Of a stretch of DNA of 64,000 nucleotides, positions 1 to 12,500 are shown one piece after another. The position numbers and the translations under genes were made by a program. The notes beneath the pieces were generated by a model. The model was not told the origin of the DNA and did no database searches. It saw nothing but the letters and a program-made list of their open reading frames with translations. The stretch lies in contig CM028338.1 of NCBI GenBank assembly GCA_016647705.1, positions 13,236,240 through 13,300,239 on the forward strand, read 5' to 3'. This stretch comes from Eucommia ulmoides (lineage: Eukaryota; Streptophyta; Magnoliopsida; Garryales; Eucommiaceae). Each line of letters opens with the position of its first letter. The stretch's first letter is position 1.

Positions 1-1756
1 AAAGTCAACCCAACGATTCTCAGCCTCTCACAATATTCTTCCCTCGCCTTCACCATGTCCGACGTTACCTTGAAATCCACCCCAAGGTCCGCTTTGGCTG
101 CTGCTAAGGCTAGCTCCGGTAGGTTTCAACGCCAAGCAGAGGAACGCCCTCGTATATGGTGCAGCTACTGCAATAAGCCCTGTTATACACGGGAAACAAG
201 TCAGAAAATCCATGGGAAACTGACAAATTTGAAGAGCAAAAAGTCGGGAGAAAAATCTAACCGATCTTATCCTTCGGCGCCTGAAGCTGCAACCACTCCA
301 TTCAACAAAGAGCAGATTGATCAACTTCCGAAACTGCTGGCTACAATCCATCATTCGTTGCTCCTAATGCTTCCTTAGCTCAAACAGGTAGCAACTCTAG
401 AGTTTTTTTTTTCCATAAATTCAGCGCCTTGAATTATCGATTTAGGTGCTTCTGATCATATGACAAGTTTTTATCATCTTTTCATTACATATTCACTGTG
501 TTCTGGTAACGAAAGAATTAGGATTATAGACGGAAATTTCTCACCCATTGCAGGAAAAGGCCAAATAAAAATCTCAGATAGTATTAACATAAAAACCGTC
601 ATTCACGTTCCTAAACTTACTTGTAACCCAACCTTTTATCTGTAAGTAAACTATTGCGAGATTCTAACTGTCATGCTATGTTCTCTGAATCTCAATGTTT
701 ATTTGGCCTAATTCGTTGATGTATATTCTTGGAATGGAATTCGCTAGATCAAAGGAAGACATATTTGTGGGTTAAAGGAAGTATGTACTCGACCTACTAA
801 ATGAAACAGGGTTACTTGGGTGCAAAGCTGCAGAAACTCCAAGCGAACCGAATAAAAAGCTACAACCGGCCAAACCTGAAGCAGTGGTAAACCGAGAACA
901 ATATCAAAGACTAGTGGGGCGATTAATCTACTTATCACATACCCGTCCGGATATAGCTTTCGCGGTTAGCGTGGTCAACCAATTTATGCACTCACCGGGA
1001 CAAGAACATTTTGAAGCTGCCTCTTGAATCCTGAGGTACTTGAAGGGTACATCCGGAAAAAGAATTTTGTATAAAAAAACGTGGCCACCAACTGGTAGAG
1101 GTATATACTAATGCAAATTGGGTTGGGAGCATCACGGACTGGAGATCGACATTCGGGTATTGCACTTTCGTTGGTGGGAACCTCGTCACATGGCGGAGCG
1201 AAAAACAGAATGTTGTAGCGAGAAGTAGTGCAGAAGCAGAGTACAGGTCCGTAGCTCACGGCATCTGTGAAGTGTTATGGATTAACAGATTGCTAGAAGA
1301 GTTGAAGATGTCCAATCCAGCACCTATGAAAGTCTACCGTGATAACAAATCAGTCATTGCAATCGCCCACAATCCGATGCTACATGATTGGACAAAACAT
1401 GTTGAAGTGGACAAGTATTTCATGAAGGAAAAGATTGAGAGTAAACAAATATGTATGCTTTATGTACCGACTACCGAACAGATCGCAGATATTCTAACAA
1501 AAGGATTACTAAAGAAGATATTCGACTACCTAGTATGCATGTTGACAATGGAAGATATCTTCATATCAGCTTGAGGGAGAGTGTTGAAATAATTAATTAT
1601 TTGATTAATTGTTTGTATATAGGAAGTCAAATATATAGATTTGGAAAATAGTTAATTGTCATTAGTTAGTTACCTTTTTTGGTTCCTATGTTTTTCTATA
1701 TATAGTCTCATATTGTATGATTAACAAAATAATACGATTGATTATTGTATTCAATT
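1..1756 (+). mobile_element. Copia LTR retrotransposon, 3' part, broken (left end outside window)
   Basis: This is the remnant of a Ty1/Copia element in sense orientation to SGR6. In order it shows a gag zinc-knuckle segment (about 55-350, WCSYCNKPCYTRET), a protease/pre-integrase scrap (about 430-690), an RT-to-RNase H region (about 700-1560, with [11 protein letters not shown] and DNKSVIAIAHNP), a purine-rich tract (about 1570-1581) and a 3' LTR (1582-1756). The RNase H and knuckle sequences closely resemble those of the Copia element at 45863-51058, so both belong to one family. It is clearly broken, with several interruptions and a shortened interior. The 5' LTR would lie left of the window. 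Confidence 0.85.
1582..1756 (+). repeat. 3' LTR of the Copia remnant
   Basis: It begins TGTTGAAATAATT just after a purine-rich tract that follows the RNase H region, and ends near TATTCAATT. It resembles the LTR of the element at 45863-51058, for example in the shared GTCAAATAT.TAGATT stretch. The right limit is uncertain by a few bases. Confidence 0.6.
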
Positions 1757-2201
1757 AACTATATTACGTGGATCCACAAACAACAGGGAACGTATTGGAA
1801 TACTAACCCAATTCATTTAATTCATGGGTCCGTCTTTGATTAATTAATTAAAGTAGCCACAAATTCTAAAAACATATTGCTCAATTTCAAAATGTAGCAG
1901 ATTTGTGAGATATGATCAATTTTACCCTGCTAAAATAATAAAGTATTCCTGTTTTGAAATTTTCAAATTGATTTAATTTTGATTGCGTAGGGAAGCTAAC
2001 TGTGAATTTAAAATTAGAAGAAAGAAACATAATTTATTTTTTAATTCATAATTTTTTTCTGTTTTTGTGTTCACATTCTTATTCTTCTTCTAAATCCTAT
2101 TTCGAAACATAAAAATGAAGAGAAAGACAACTCCGTATTTGAGGACATCAAGGTATGTTGTCACGAAAATCCGAAGGACCCTCAACCAAAAAAATTGGTC
2201 T
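1757..2201. other. Intronic DNA, nothing recognised
   Basis: AT-rich sequence between the Copia LTR and the 360-bp duplication. No coding segment, RNA gene or repeat was recognised. By position it lies in the SGR6 intron upstream of the first visible exon. Confidence 0.5.
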
Positions 2202-2925
2202 AAAAATATCTTTTGTCAAAGATATAAATTTATTTGGGTCATGAATATGTCTCATGAGCCATAAACCGAAAAGAATAGGTCTGGGCCTTACTTATTAGTA
2301 ATTAGCTTTTAGGGACCTCTCAGTAAATGCCCCCAAGATATTTTATAATGCTGCTTCGGAGCTTGCTGAGAGCAGGGATCCAACTGGTTTTTGGATTGAA
2401 TTTTCATCTTATTTACCTGGTTGAAGGCTCTGAAGTCTGAACTGCATATGGTTTTTTAAAGAAGGGATACACACTGTAATTTGTGTTGGAAATTCCTGCA
2501 ATTCTTTTCACAATGTGAAAATTTTTTGGTTGGCCTTTTTTCAGTTTCAAATTCCCTGTGCAAAAATATCTTTTGTCAAAGATATAAATTTATTTGGGTC
2601 ATGAATATGTCTCATGAGCCATAAACCGAAAAGAATAGGTCTGGGCCTTACTTATTAGTAATTAGCTTTTAGGGACCTCTCAGTAAATGCCCCCAAGATA
2701 TTTTATAATGCTGCTTCGGAGCTTGCTGAGAGCAGGGATCCAACTGGTTTTTGGATTGAATTTTCATCTTATTTACCTGGTTGAAGGCTCTGAAGTCTGA
2801 ACTGCATATGGTTTTTTAAAGAAGGGATACACACTGTAATTTGTGTTGGAAATTCCTGCAATTCTTTTCACAATGTGAAAATTTTTTGGTTGGCCTTTTT
2901 TCAGTTTCAAATTCCCTGTGCAAAA
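2202..2925. repeat. Exact tandem duplication, period 360 bp
   Basis: The stretch from 2202 recurs with an offset of exactly 360 bases, and by eye I find no mismatch over the whole unit. Copy one is 2202-2561 and copy two 2562-2921, with a few further matching bases. The unit has a short open stretch (APKIFYNAASELAESRDPTG) that I do not recognise. Perfect identity means either a very recent duplication or an assembly or collapse artefact. Confidence 0.95.
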
Positions 2926-3427
2926 GTGTATGCTCTCCCGGATTTCCTTGGGGTTTGGACCAGCTATGAAATTCTGCTAGGTGAAACACCCTGGGCCCTC
3001 TGTATACTCGAATCATATGCAGATTCTTGTGTCTGAAAAATCGGAGAAAAAGCATTTTCAAAATCATTTGCTTGTGAAGTCCTTCCGTTTTGCTTTCCTC
3101 TTTTGTAAAATATTCAGCTTCCTTTCCAACCAAATCCGAAGTAATTATCCTTGTTTGGAAAGGAACTAGTAATGTGTACATTTACAGAAACTTCACTTTT
3201 TTTTTTAAATTTTTTTCCCCATAAGCTGCTAAGCATAGTCACTGGCAAGCATGTTAAAATTCATCTATCATGTATTTTGTATGCGGTTTGGTCAATTATT
3301 TAGCTGCTATTATAATACATATGTGGACTGCCCTATAGGTGTAGTGGTACATATTCTGGAATTTATGTATAATTTGTACTTTTAGCCAATTTAACAAATT
3401 GAGAGTATTGATGCAATGTTATTGCAG
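2926..3427. other. SGR6 intron end, nothing recognised
   Basis: Intronic sequence between the tandem duplication and the first visible exon. It ends in the acceptor TTATTGCAG. No other feature seen. Confidence 0.6.
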
Positions 3428-3573
3428 GACGTGGTGTCATCAATGCTGCCGAAAGTGGTACCTCTTTCCCTCTGAAAAGAAGAGACCAGTTACTTGACTA
3501 TATTTTAACTTTGATGGGTAAAGATGATGAAGATGGCTTTTCAGATTCTAACAATGAGCTACTACGCACTCAG
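3428..3573 (+). CDS. SGR6: SGR6 exon 1 of those visible
   Basis: Acceptor ATTGCAG, donor CAG|GTTTTT. It starts with two bases completing a split codon, so a preceding exon exists to the left, then encodes [20 protein letters not shown] and on to NNELLRTQ. It ends in phase 0. Confidence 0.93.
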
Positions 3574-6500
3574 GTTTTTAATACTGTATTCTGAAAATGG
3601 AAAAAAGGTTTTGTGTACTGCATGCACTGGCACGATTTGTTTACGATTTCTTTTCATCTCTGCTATGCTTTGACTTTTATATCCCTCTTCCCAACCCCTT
3701 CTTTGCTTAATTCATTTTCCTTATTGTATTTATCTGAATTTCCTGAAATGGATTTTTACTAGGCCCTCGCTTTGAGCGCCTGCACTACTCTGGTTTCTGT
3801 GGAGCCAAAACTCACAGTGGAAACGAGAAACCTCGTTATGAAGGTGCAAGTTTCAGTCATTTTGTTTAGCATGCATTGTCGGTTATACGTTATAGTACTC
3901 TTCTTTCTGTATCTTTGAATATATACTTTTTTTTTGGATTTGACAGGCTACCTTAGGGTTTTTCACGTTACCCGATGATCCTTCCGATGTTGTCAATCCC
4001 CTTATAGACAATCTCATAACTCTTTTATGTGCTATTCTTATCACAAGGTACTCTTTCATCTTTTTTTTAGATCACTCTCAAATATCAATCAATTGAATGA
4101 AAATAAGAGAGTAATTGAAAGGAAAATGTGATTGAATTATTAATATGATGTAGAACAAATACAGAAAACTGTAAACACTCTAGGATTTCGAGAGCCTAGT
4201 CTCTCCCAATTCTTTTCTCAAATTTCTTATATCTAGCCCCAAGGCCCTTGCCTACTATTTATTCATTACAAACTAACAAACTCCTTTAACAAACAACTCT
4301 CTAACAAACTAACAACTAATTTAGAGAAGACTAGAACCTTCTCAACCCATTACCAACTAATTGGTCTATCAATACCGCACCCTCAGACTCTCACCTTGTC
4401 CTCAAGGTGAACAGTATTTGTCGTTGGCGGCCTCCCGGGATCCCACACCATTCTTTTAAACCGACCCTGGTGATTTTTGTGAGCTTGACTAATGCACTGG
4501 AATTTTTCTTCTATCTTTTGCCCCGGCTCAGTTGTTAAATAAATATTTTCCTCTATTTCCTGGGCCAAATCGAAGTTGTTGGGCTCAAAAGTGTTATTGG
4601 GCTTGAAATGAGTGTTGGTATTATTGGGCTTGTCCATATTGTTGGGCTTGATGAAGGTGCTGGTTCTGATAGATTGGGTTGATATTTCCTCTATTTTCAG
4701 GTCCACGTTGAAATGATCCATATAGTTTTGCAAAACAGAAAGGTGATTTTGCCCTTCCCTTCGTTCAGCTCGTGTTGGTCCACTCACCTTTTCTGACTTC
4801 AACCCATCGAACAAACCTTCTAGGGTTTCCTCCAGCATTCCTTTCGATGGCGCCGAAACGAAGAAGGAGAAATCGTCGCTGTCTTCCTCCTTAATTTCTG
4901 GTTCTGGCCCCTTAACAGAAGCACCAAAGGCCACCTTCTCTGCTATCTTATCAAACGGTGCCGAGACGAAGATGGCGAAATCATCGACTCTTGTCGCGAT
5001 CAGATCTTCGTTGAAATCATCGATTCTCGTCTCGATTATAGCTTCGTCGAAATCGTCGTTCTGGTTGGATAATAACGGTGACGAATCATCGGTGGTATTG
5101 TCGTTTTTAGACGTGGTGTTCGTAGTGCTGTTCGTTGTTTCGATTGGAGTTCGTATCGGCTCTCCTGCGAAGCTCGTTGTCGTCACGAAATTTATCGAGA
5201 ACCTAGGGCTCGAATCAGATGAACCCAACCCAGAACCCGTAGATTTACTCCATGACCCGTTGGTTTCCGACCCGACCCGTGTGTTCCGATATTTATTTTC
5301 GAACCTCTGCGCTGTTTGACTAGCTTCCATCATCTCCCTCAAACATTTAGGTCTGAGAAGTCTCACTTGTGCTCTGCTCGACGATTTCAATCCATTGAGG
5401 TAGGTGCTCTCGGGTTCTTTGTCCGACAATTCCTGCAACTTCGATGCCAAGATCTGAAATCGTTCTTGGTAATCTTCGACGGTGGACTCTTGACGGATTG
5501 CTAGGAATTCCTCACGCAATGATCTCTCCATGCTCAATCGAAATCCAGACTGATAATTCAGCTTGAACTCCTCCCCGGCATGCGATTCCCTAATCTCTAT
5601 CTGCTTCTTCTTCTCCACGATCTTCAATGATAAACCCGTGTGGTTCTTTTACACCAGTTGGTCTAACTTCTCTAACATAAGAGCCATTGTCTTCTCTAAG
5701 CTCCTTTGTGCCATTTTTATCCCCAAATTGTTACTGCTTTTGATACCAATTTGTTAGATCACTCTCAAACATCAATCAATTGAATGAAAATAAGAGAGTA
5801 ATTGAAAGAAAAATGTGCTTGAATTATTAATATGATGTAGAACAAATACAGAAAATTATAAACACTCTAGGATTTTGAGAGCCTAGTCTCTCCCAATTCT
5901 TTTCCCAAATTTCTGATATTTAGCCCCAAGGCCCTTACCTACTATTTATTCACTACAAACTAACAAACATTCTAACAAACTCCTTTAACAAAAACTCTCT
6001 AACAAACTAACAACTAATTTAGAGAAGACTAGAACCTTCTCACCCCCTTACTAACTAATTGGTCTATCACTTTTCAAACGTTTGCCCTATATGTCATATC
6101 AAGAATTCTTTGTCTCATGTTTTTCAGTATTTAGATTGTCGAATATGAACATACATTTGTTTCTCATCCACCTTGACAAGATATTTATTCTGGTCATGAC
6201 CAATCCCTTTAGGTAAGTATGCCAGAAGTAGCACTGTGAGATCAACTTGCTTTTCCCCCAAAATTGTAAACTACGTAGTACCACAATGTGCATGCTGCCC
6301 AGACGAATTGGGCTGAGCTTCCATTATAATGACTGCGTGATTCATCACGGTCAACCTGTGCATTTTGGTGCCTTTTTGTGATAGACTAATGCATTTGTTC
6401 GGAGTTGGATGGTTCTATGGTTACACATCAAGGCCTAGTAAGCTTATAACCATACTGGATATAATGTTGGTTGGTTTAGTTTTATTATGGAGTTATAATT

Positions 6501-9500
6501 GTGATAATATATATTAGAAGCAACCCGAGAACCATGACCGTTTGGCAAAAAAATTTAGGGCTCTGCCATTCACTTTCCACGTCTATAATAATTGAGAGTA
6601 AATATAATCAATAAGTGAGAAATGTTGAAGTACAAAAAGAGTATTGAAGAAATAAGACAACTTGACAACACTTTTCAGCCTCTTAGTCAATTTTTAATAG
6701 TGAGGAGAATAGTACATGATACGGTGCATATTAGTTACTAAATACCCTTTACAATTCCTATTCTAATATATATATATATGGTATTCTCTTAGTTTGCACA
6801 AAGGCATTTTATCATTGAACCGCTTAATGGTTTAATAAACAAGTCGGTTATTTGGTTAATTAAACCCCATGATGTGTGAATGAATTTTGCAATAATAATT
6901 TCTACGATAACGTGACAATAGACATCAATATGCTCTATCATCGCTTGGAATCCTTGATTGGAGGCAATATGAAAGGCTGCTTGATTATCACATACTAAGC
7001 TCATAGGACGAATATCCTCAACTAATTTTATCTAGTAGATACTTCAGCCAAATCAAATCACATGTAGTATGTGTTGCTATAGCTCTATACTCAAATTATG
7101 TACTTAATTGAGCAACTACACTTTGTTTCTTCCTTTTTTAAAATACCAAATTATCTTCTACAAATGTAGAATAACTAGTAAACCCCATCAACATTGGTAT
7201 ATCCTTCTGATTAGGGTATGACCATGATTTTGATATAATAAACCGCAATATCTCAGAATGCGAAGCACAACTTCCCAATGATTGGTCCGTCAGTGGTCTA
7301 AGATTTTACTGGTAACACTAACTGCAAATGAGATGTGGGTTTGGTGACAGTTAAGTAATTGAACTTTTCAATTATTCGCTTGTACTGTTCTGAATCTATC
7401 AACAAATCTCGTTGATCTTCTTTAAATTTTAATGTTAGGATCCATAAGTGACTCTATTGGTTTCAATTTGTTGAATCTCACATAATCTTTATGAGGCTTT
7501 TCAAACTACTTTATATATAAAAGGATGGTTTATCCAACCTCTTAACATGGTATTAGAGATAGGTTTGGGAAACCTCGTTCGTTTGTCCCTGAGTTGTTTG
7601 AATTCTTTCTTCTATCTTCTGGTACTTGTTAATATGTTTTCTGATGTCTGTTAATCCCACCATATGCAACCGAGAATTATATGTGAGGGTGGGTGTCAAA
7701 ATCTCACATCACCTTTCATTCTTCTCAAAGTAGTCTGTATATGAAAAGAGTTACTCTACCTATTGCCATATTGTTTTAGGTCGGGACCTCCTAACATAAC
7801 TTTATCATCCCTAGATTTCTTAAGAGAGCTAAATGCTTTAACTCCACTAATAAGGCCCCAAAACTGCCCAAATAGTCTTAGCCGCCTCCCCTTGAGAAAG
7901 TAGATGGTCCAACAACTCAATCTGAGGATTGCAACAACAATTGCACTGAGAGAAAACAATCTCACCTTTTTTTTTTTTTTTTCTGAATCGCCTCATCAAC
8001 AGGAACTATGTGATGTAAGAGTCTCCGCATCCAGATATACAATTTTGTGGGAAGGGACTTATGCCACCAAATGTTCCTAAAGAACAAATGAACTTCCTGA
8101 TGCTTTCTGATGACCTCCCAGGCAGGTTTAACAAAAAATTTCTCCATATTAGAAGGTTGTGCAATTGTAACATCTTGAGCTGAAACATTTAATGCTTGGA
8201 TAGTTCCAACTTTAGCACATAATCAACAGGAATAAGAGTTTGCATGACCTGAATATTCTACCCTCCATTAACTTATCTAACATCTTTAACTTGAAAATTA
8301 GAGGAGAATCTCGCATCCACCAATAACAACTCAACCGACGGAACTGAGGTGAGCTTGGTATCCCACCAAATTGAAACATGCCTGATATATAAATTGAATG
8401 TGATCCTTAACGTGGAATTTCCCTTCTAGCAAAATACCCCACACATAACTCTGATTACTAAAACGTTTACATTTAGCTATAGGTCAAATCCCATAATACC
8501 TTTCTTCATTTTTTTTTATTTTTTATTTTTTTTTGGTGCTGGTGTTGGTTTTTTTTTTTTTGGGGGTGGGTGGGTGGGGGTTTGACGAGCGGGGAATGTT
8601 AAGAATTAAAAAGCATGACAAAGAATTACAAGCGTTCATTTACTTTCCTAAAGTTAGGGAAATGAAGCCTATCCAGTCTTAGGCATTCATGAATAGACAC
8701 CGGACATTCTGTATCACACCAATTAGTCCGATTTTTACCAGCACTCCCAATGGTAGCCAACAAATTAGTAGGTGTATTAGCTTCCATGTAATAATGCGAA
8801 ATAGAAACATAAACCTTAGAAGTCAGAATCCTTATATAACTTATAGTACTTACCTTTCAAAACTGGACCCAAAGCATGCAACATTCTTTGAATCTACACA
8901 AAAGTTTGATTTGAAATGCGATCTTTAATCCCCAAGACACCTCATGAGCAGGGAAACATAGATTTCTCAGTCTCTTCCAATGCAATTTTTTTTTCTGGAG
9001 TTGATGCCCAAAAGAATCCAACTAGGATTGTCTCAATCTCCCGAAGTACTATAACATGAGGAGAAATTGCCATGAGCATGTTGATTGTCGTACTCCAAAA
9101 GTATAAGTCTCCTTCCACTTGGGAGAGGTTTCCCTTGCGATCCTGCCACTTTCTGTCTCAGCTTCGTAAGGAGATCATAAGAAAAGAGCATTTCTTCCTA
9201 CCAATTTATGAAGGACAACCCGGGTAAAAAAACAAACAAACCTCCTACTCTTAAAACTTGTATGATGAAGTGCCCAATGAGCATGAGGAGGAGCTAAATT
9301 CTGTGGAAGGAATATCTGGCTCTTATCTACATTAACCATTTGACCGAAGCACTAGAAAGCACTGACACTCCGCCAGAGACTGAGTGTCGGTGTCCGACAC
9401 GCCTCTGACATGTGTCGGAGCGTGTCGATTTTTATTTTTTAATTTTTATTAAATTCTGACACGGCACCGACATGCGAGGTAAACGTGTCAGACATTTTGG

Positions 9501-12500
9501 AAGCTCATGTCATGATTTTTCAATGGCCCAAATATTTTTTCTCGCTATTAATATTTTGACTCTTGATCTTTTATGAACTAATCACCCCTAATTTTTTGAA
9601 AATATACATTTTTACCCTTTTATTTTTAGTAAAAATTAATTACAATCTTTAAAATTTCATATACTCTTCCCTTAATTTATATAAATTTCATGTGAACCCT
9701 TAGAAAATGTCATCGTTTAAAAAATGCTCTATTTTTTCTACTGTAAGTAGATCAAGAATTAAAATTATAACATTAAACTATTCAAATTAAAAATATATAT
9801 ATATATATATATTTTTAGACCCACATATTATGCGGGTCTATCTAGTAGAATAGAATCATAGAAGCAAACGTTTGACGTTCTCTTCCCCCTGAAACGAAGC
9901 ACCCGTCCAACTTTGAAGCCTCCATTGAATTCTGTTCTCTCCGACAGTCTGACTTCAAGACTCCAACTCTCTCCTGTTCCACTCCAACCCAAGTTTCTCT
10001 CTCTCCTTCTCTGTTTTTTAAATTTTTTCAGTGCTCTGTTCATAGTCCCAGCCTCCTAGGTTTCTCTCTAGCCTTTATTTTTTTATTTGTTCCACTGCTC
10101 CGAGTCCCTACACTATTTCGTTCTAGGTTCCAACTTCCAACCCAGGTTTCTCTCTCTCCTTTTCTCTATTTTTAATTGCTTCAATGCTTTGTATTTAATT
10201 TTTTCGAAAACCCGGCTCTCTGTCTCTCTCTTTTATGTGAACACTGAAGTCTGAACAGAGCACTTAATACTTATGCAAATAGTGGAATAGTTTTTTTAAT
10301 CTAGTAAGTGCATGTTGACTGTTGAGATTCTATTCTATATAGTTTTCCAATCTAGTAAGAGCACTTAATACGTATGCGATCTCGAGTGATTTGTTTTCCC
10401 TTTTTTGCATTTATTTATAAGAATGTTTTTAGCTTGATGTTTTTTGTTGAATGAATTTACTTAATGACTCTATGTATATGTATTTCGTTAATTAGGCTAA
10501 TATATATAGAATTATATATTTATTTATTGACGTGTTCCCGCTGTGTCCATGTTGGGGTTTTTGAAAAATTATGGTTTCACCGTGTCGTGTCTGTGTTGCG
10601 TGTCCATGTCCGTGCTTCATAACCGGAGCACAATTCACAGTCCTTCAAAAACTTGATAAAACTACCAATGGACCTTTCACTTCCATTTGAGAAGACCATC
10701 CCATCATCTTCATAGGAAAGATGGGATACCAGTCTCTGGTTGCGTATAAAGCTGAATGTCAGCTGCTTCAGTCAATTTTTGAATCCTCTTGGAGAACACT
10801 TCCGCGACAATAAAGAAAAGACAACGGGTTAATGGGACCCCTTGTCTAACAACTCTATTAGGTTTGAATAAGCCACTCACACCACCATTAAGCAACACAG
10901 CGAAATGGAAATTTGAATTTCCCTTTAGACTATATTAATCAAAACCTCGCAAAATCCAAATCTTCTTAATACAACAGTCAAAAAACTCGAAGATACCTTA
11001 TCATAAGTTTTAGCCATGTCTAGCTTGATGATGACGTTACTATAGATACCTTTTCATAAGTTTTAGCCATGTCTAGCTTGATGATGACGTTACTACCCTG
11101 CGCCTTGTGCTTAAATCTGTGAACCAACTCCTGAGCTAGATAGTCAACAAGAATCTTTTTACCTTCTACAAAATAAGACTGTTAAGGACAAATAATCGTA
11201 GGCAACACGGAAGCAAGTCCCCGACTTCCTGTTCTCTCTCGCTATTTCACAATCCAACTATGATTGCCTGTACCCAGATCATCTCATCACCAATCTCACC
11301 ACCAACCACCAAATTGCAAATTCTCTCTCTATTGCAAACTAACCCCCATTCTGATTCACCGACATGCAACCCACCCTTATTTAGATTCGGCATAACGTTA
11401 CCCTTCTATCACCATCACTCATCACCTCAACCCCAAGCACTGGAATAAACCTTTTTAGAAATACATTTAGCATCTTGGGCAGAAAAACAAAATCTCGAAT
11501 AAGTTTGCTCTTACGAAAGCATGTTTCTGAGGAGAGATCAACTTTGGGAAAAGAGCATTGATCATGGAAGAAACAAACTTGGCAATGACAATGATTTCAT
11601 AAACAAAAACACACCAGCTGAAGGGACAAAAGTTGGAAAAGAGGTTAGATTGTATGTTTTTGGGATGATGGCAATTGTAGTGTATTAATACTTCAAAGGA
11701 ACTCATCTATATCCATAAAGAAATATAAATGTTTGAAATATAATTTTTTCGTCTTGGCCCATGTCTTCGGTCTTGAGATTAGACATTTCTAACCATTGTT
11801 GACATACTTGTACAGAGTTTCACCCAGATCACTCAACATATTACTCTCTCTCTCTCTCTCTTGATGGGGAAGGAGGGAAGAGTTTAAAATTTTCTGTTGT
11901 GGTGTCTTAGTTCAGAGTTTATACAAAATTTGTCTCTGGTTTCTTTCACGAAATAGGTTTAGTTTTTTATAAAGTCAGCGTAGTGGGAAATTTCGAGTTT
12001 ATGTGATGTCAGGTACATAATTTATCTCCAGGGTGGAGGTCCATTTTATGCAAACATTTAGAGGAATTGGCTTCTGTGAAAGAACTAGGGTCGAATATCC
12101 TTTCTTAATAAAGTTACAGAAAATGCACGGTGTCTTTAGGTCGCACTACAGTTTTAACCCATAAAGTTTGCTGTTTACACTGACATACACGAAATGCTCC
12201 ACTCTGTCTCACTCCCTCCTCCCTCTTTCTTGGATGAATAAGGTGTTTTATATCTGCTGCATTTAATGCACTAAAAGTTTAGTTTATGAAGTTATTCTCA
12301 AATATGCATCTTCTATAGTGATGGATGTTCTCGACATATGGGAACACATATACTTGTATCCCCATGTGCAGTTATTGGGTTATGGATATGTCATTTTCCG
12401 GACCTTTTTCTGAATCTAATTTAATCGGCAATTGACTGTTACAATCAGTGGAGAGGATGGACGAAGTCGGGCTGAACAGCTATTGCATATATTGAGACAG

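Larger units (their letters stand above)
7797..11182 (-). mobile_element. L1-type LINE, 5'-truncated, split by a Mutator-like element
   Basis: Antisense non-LTR retrotransposon. RT scraps lie at about 10640-11180 ([40 protein letters not shown]). After the insertion, RT resumes at about 9240-9340 ([18 protein letters not shown]). The zf-RVT-like tail is at about 7850-8150 ([20 protein letters not shown]). It lacks ORF1 and the endonuclease. Many stops and frame changes are present. The family resembles the L1 at 26100-32650. The TIR element 9353-10621 interrupts it, with a target duplication. Confidence 0.78.

Noticed and set aside
2300-2440. Possible SGR6 exon (APKIFYNAASELAESRDPTG) in the tandem unit
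   Set aside because: It does not match the SGR6 segment expected before exon 1 and has no matching phase; being duplicated exactly, it would also disrupt the protein.
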